25,116 nt of DNA from RGIG7949 sp045628845. GTDB taxonomy: Bacteria > Bacillota > Clostridia > Oscillospirales > Oscillospiraceae. A program made the translations under genes and the position numbers. Shown here one piece after another: positions 23,036 to 25,116 of the stretch; position 1 is the stretch's first letter, and every line of letters starts with the position of its first letter. Below the pieces are notes generated by a model. It saw only the letters and a list, made by a program, of their open reading frames with translations. It was not told the DNA's origin and made no database searches. Location of the stretch: the NCBI GenBank assembly GCA_045628845.1, contig JAZQQE010000106.1, positions 1-25,116 of the forward strand, in the 5' to 3' direction.

Positions 23036-23074
23036 CCCGCCCGCGAGGGCGGGCTGCGCGCGGCGTGACCGCGC
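23036..23074 (+). other. Two GC-rich hairpins in the 3' region after the ferredoxin gene
   Basis: CCCGCCC-GCGA-GGGCGGG (23036-23053) has a 7-bp stem closed by a GNRA-type tetraloop. GCGCGG-CGTGA-CCGCGC (23058-23074) follows. Neither has its own T run; they come before the terminator at 23092-23119 and may block 3' exonucleases. Confidence 0.5.
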
Positions 23075-23085
23075 GGCACAAAAAG

Positions 23086-23119
23086 AAAAAAGCCGGAGGC
23101 TTCAAGCCTCCGGCTTTTT
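23086..23119. terminator. Bidirectional terminator between the ferredoxin and sortase genes
   Basis: GCCGGAGGCT / AGCCTCCGGC with a three-base loop (23092-23114) is flanked by six A residues on the left and five T residues on the right. It ends the AprAB-like unit rightwards and the sortase unit leftwards. Confidence 0.9.
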
Positions 23120-23122
23120 GCG

Positions 23123-23995
23123 TCATTCGTTCGGGAAAAACCCGTCGAGTACCGCCTGCACGACCCAGCGCTTCGAGTAGCCGCTGCCGATGCAGGTGGA
23201 GAGCGTGAGGAAGCGGTCGTCCGTTCCGGGGACGATGCCGCTTTGGATGACGGAGCGCCCGAGCGCGTAGTCTATGAATTCCTGCTTGTGCGCGTCGTCG
23301 GGAAATTCGATGTAGTACGTCGCCGACCTCAGGGGAGTCTCGTAGACGGCGAAGATCGAGTAGCGCCACACGCCCTGCTCCGACGCGAGATAGATCTGCG
23401 GGTGCTCGCTGAAATACGCTTCGTTCGCGTAGTATTTCAGCGTGCCGAACATTGAATCGTTCCGCATCAGATGCCCGTAGATGATGGTGCTGAAATCGCC
23501 GAAGTCTGCGCTGTTATGGCATTCGAGGACGATGGAGCCGACGGAGTTTTTCGTGCGCATCCACGTGTATTCGAGGTAGTAGTCGTTGTCCTCGCCCTGC
23601 ACGACGGGATAATCTATCACCGTGCCGGGTATCAGTATCCACGCCTTCACGTCCGGGTTTTCCACCGTGAGCTCCGAGAGGTCGAGGCCCACGAGGGCTT
23701 CGGTGTACTCATCCGGCTCGCAGACGGGAAGCTCCGGGGGCACGGGCTCTGCGGTAGGCTCCGGTGCAGGCGAGTCTGGCGGAGCGTCCGTCGGCGCTGC
23801 GGAGGGCACGGGGGTCGGCTCGGCAGATGGGCTCGGCGAGGTCTGCGGAACGGTCTTCTTCCGGAGCTCCTGCGCCTGCCCGTATTCGTCTGCGGCGCGG
23901 CCGGCGTTGACGCTGCGGACGATAACGACGGTGACGCTCGACAGGAATACGGCGAGCAGCAGCAATATCAATATCGTTCTTATCTGACGTTTCAA
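23123..23995 (-). CDS. Class B sortase with a long Pro/Thr-rich linker, TTG start
   Basis: This 290-residue membrane-anchored transpeptidase joins surface proteins to the cell wall. One helix (8-27) anchors it, a Pro/Ser/Thr-rich linker runs from 49 to 93, and the sortase domain follows from about 100. It has the class B hallmark NPDVKAWILIPGTVIDYPVV, TIIYGHLM with catalytic His175, TLSTC with Cys268 and YSKRWVV with Arg276. I chose the TTG at 23995, because GGAGG lies 6 bases upstream and the protein then begins with a normal Lys/Arg-rich end before the helix. An ATG at 24082 is in frame but would translate straight through the terminator hairpin at 24021-24056. It lies just downstream of a sortase-substrate-like gene, its probable target. 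No promoter of its own is visible. Confidence 0.92.
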   Translation of the reverse strand: MKRQIRTILILLLLAVFLSSVTVVIVRSVNAGRAADEYGQAQELRKKTVPQTSPSPSAEPTPVPSAAPTDAPPDSPAPEPTAEPVPPELPVCEPDEYTEALVGLDLSELTVENPDVKAWILIPGTVIDYPVVQGEDNDYYLEYTWMRTKNSVGSIVLECHNSADFGDFSTIIYGHLMRNDSMFGTLKYYANEAYFSEHPQIYLASEQGVWRYSIFAVYETPLRSATYYIEFPDDAHKQEFIDYALGRSVIQSGIVPGTDDRFLTLSTCIGSGYSKRWVVQAVLDGFFPNE

Positions 23996-24020
23996 TGTCG
24001 GCCTCCATACTCGGAATTTG

Positions 24021-24056
24021 CAAAACGGGTCTGCGGAATTACGCAGACCCGTTTTG
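24021..24056 (-). terminator. 15-bp perfect hairpin between the surface protein and sortase genes, terminator or attenuator
   Basis: CAAAACGGGTCTGCG pairs perfectly with CGCAGACCCGTTTTG around a six-base loop. Read leftwards it ends in a GTTTTG stretch, a moderate terminator. A second small hairpin, CCGGTCA / TGACCGG (24082-24097), lies between it and the surface-protein stop. Because the sortase gene shows no promoter after it, partial read-through is plausible. Confidence 0.75.
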
Positions 24057-24108
24057 TGTATGAAACAGAAATGAAGGGTCACCGGTCATCTGACCGGAAT
24101 TTCGATGC

Positions 24109-25116
24109 TCAGTGCTTCTCGTGCCTGCCGTGCTTGACGGGGACGAGAGTGACGCCTATCAGAGCAAGCCCTGAGAGAATGGCAAGAGTCAGCCAGAACA
24201 TCATGTTGTCTCCCGTCTTGGGAGCGGGGGCGAGAGGGATGTCTTCGTCGATGATCTCGACTTCCTCGGGAACTTCGATGCCGGAGAGGGGAATGTCTTC
24301 ATCGACGATCTCCTCGAACTCCTCCGGAGGTTCCTCGGTGGGATCCTCTGTGGGCACGGGGATCATGTCGTAGACGTAGGTAACGACAACGTCGTGGTCG
24401 GATACGTATCCGCTCGGAGCGTCGCCCTCGGTCTTGACGAAGGTATAGCCCTCAAAGGTCTTCTGGGCAGTGTTGTAGGCGGTGCCTGCATAATAGAGGT
24501 AGGGGTCGGTCTCGGAGGAGGCCAGCTCATTTCCTTTACTGTCTTTCCAGTTGGTGGTCACAGTATAAGTCGGGATGTAGGGAGGCTCAACGGGGGGCTC
24601 AACGGGAGGCTCAACGGGGGGCTCAACGGGGTCCTTGTCGTAGACATATGTGACGACAACGTTGCGGGCGGGCATATTTCCGTTCGGAGCGTCGTCCTCG
24701 GTCCTTACGAAGGTATAGCCCTCGAAGTCCTTCTTGGTGGTGGAGTAGGGGTCACCCTCGAGGTAAGGAGCGGGATCGGTCTCGGAGGAAGCCAATACTG
24801 TGCCGTCGCTTCCGATCCAGTTGGTAGTCACGGTGTAAGTCACGGGCTCCACGGGAGGGATGACGGGAGGTATCTCGGTGTAGGCACCGTCAATGATGAG
24901 CTCGGGGTTCACTGCACTGATCGCGGTATAGATGCCATTGGCGACCTTGTTCCACTGCTTGGACTCGGAGAAGGTGACGACACCGTTTACAACGGTCACG
25001 GGCTCGCCGCGGACGGTGACCGTACTGCTGCCGAGCGCGTTCACGGTGTGAAAATCGGTGTTGGACGCTTCGGCTTTGCCGAAGGTCGCTCCGACTGCGG
25101 CTATCGCGGCGATAAC
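24109..25116 (-). CDS. Cell-wall-anchored MucBP-repeat surface protein, 5' end cut by the window edge
   Basis: The reading frame runs open to the right edge, so the true start is outside the window. The first visible residues (VIAAIAAVGATFGKAEA) look like the end of a signal peptide. A short region of unknown fold follows, then two MucBP-like repeats (24634-24837 and 24364-24567), both opening YTVTTNW and closing VVVTYVYD. They are separated by a PVEPPVEPP-type linker. The C-terminus has two acidic copies of DEDIPL, a sorting signal APKTGDN, a hydrophobic helix (MMFWLTLAILSGLALIG) and a basic tail. It is therefore exported, cut within the PKTG motif and joined to peptidoglycan, probably by the sortase encoded next to it. 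MucBP-type repeats are associated with mucin or host-surface binding; that role is inference here. Confidence 0.9.
   Translation of the reverse strand, partial: VIAAIAAVGATFGKAEASNTDFHTVNALGSSTVTVRGEPVTVVNGVVTFSESKQWNKVANGIYTAISAVNPELIIDGAYTEIPPVIPPVEPVTYTVTTNWIGSDGTVLASSETDPAPYLEGDPYSTTKKDFEGYTFVRTEDDAPNGNMPARNVVVTYVYDKDPVEPPVEPPVEPPVEPPYIPTYTVTTNWKDSKGNELASSETDPYLYYAGTAYNTAQKTFEGYTFVKTEGDAPSGYVSDHDVVVTYVYDMIPVPTEDPTEEPPEEFEEIVDEDIPLSGIEVPEEVEIIDEDIPLAPAPKTGDNMMFWLTLAILSGLALIGVTLVPVKHGRHEKH
24364..24837 (-). repeat. Two tandem MucBP-like coding repeats with a Pro-rich spacer
   Basis: Two units of about 68 codons (24634-24837 and 24364-24567) share most of their residues, with the order YTVTTNW, LASSETDP, FEGYTFV, DAP and VVVTYVYD. 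The period is 90 codons including the linker. The likeness extends to the DNA level, so the duplication is fairly recent or kept similar by conversion. Confidence 0.85.
24581..24628. repeat. 12-base tandem repeat encoding the Pro-Val-Glu-Pro linker
   Basis: Four consecutive 12-base units alternate GGAGGCTCAACG and GGGGGCTCAACG, so the array is also two perfect 24-base units. It encodes the linker between the two MucBP repeats and is a likely site for length change by slippage. Confidence 0.9.

Overview
The window looks like a chromosomal piece of a GC-rich, Gram-positive-type Clostridia (Oscillospirales-like, probably gut-associated). The evidence is a class B sortase next to a cell-wall-anchored MucBP protein with a PKTGD-type sorting signal, SpoIIE/STAS partner-switching proteins, lipoproteins with Pro/Thr linkers, a TRAP transporter and oxygen-sensitive Fe-S/flavin enzymes. 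ATA (Ile) and AGG (Arg) codons are common despite the high GC. The taxonomic call is inference. I see no tRNA, rRNA, CRISPR array, insertion sequence or phage gene. The high GC creates many long antisense open frames, which I treat as shadows.

Layout. (1) 30-1928 (-): a CCA-adding enzyme fused to a histidine-phosphatase domain. It is divergent from (2) 2178-5780 (+): amidohydrolase, asparagine synthetase A, a repeat-containing lipoprotein and a FlK-like thioesterase. (3) 5832-7224 (+): a VanX-like D,D-dipeptidase lipoprotein and a GNAT acetyltransferase. (4) 7309-11095 (-): a cupin protein plus a TRAP transporter, in the order cupin-dctQ-dctM-dctP. (5) 11378-17267 (+): five tightly packed genes, namely STAS, sensor-HAMP-PP2C-HATPase, MATE transporter fused to an HATPase-like domain, HD hydrolase, and STAS fused to an APH-like kinase. 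(6) 17322-20451 (-): ATP-grasp ligase, PHP phosphoesterase and polysaccharide deacetylase. (7) 20767-23033 (+): an AprA/FrdA-like flavoprotein and a short two-cluster ferredoxin behind a near-consensus promoter. (8) 23123-25116 (-): a surface protein running off the right edge, followed by a class B sortase.

How they may work together. Region 5 is the most unusual. It has all the parts of a SpoIIAA/SpoIIAB/SpoIIE-type phospho-switch but no sigma factor; instead an HATPase-like domain is built into a MATE transporter and a second STAS domain is built into a kinase. It may be a partner-switch that controls transport or a small-molecule kinase rather than transcription. Regions 4 and 7 could form an uptake and anaerobic-reduction route for an unknown organic substrate. 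Region 8 is a sortase with its likely substrate. Gene borders are well marked by sigmaA-type promoters and bidirectional hairpin terminators.
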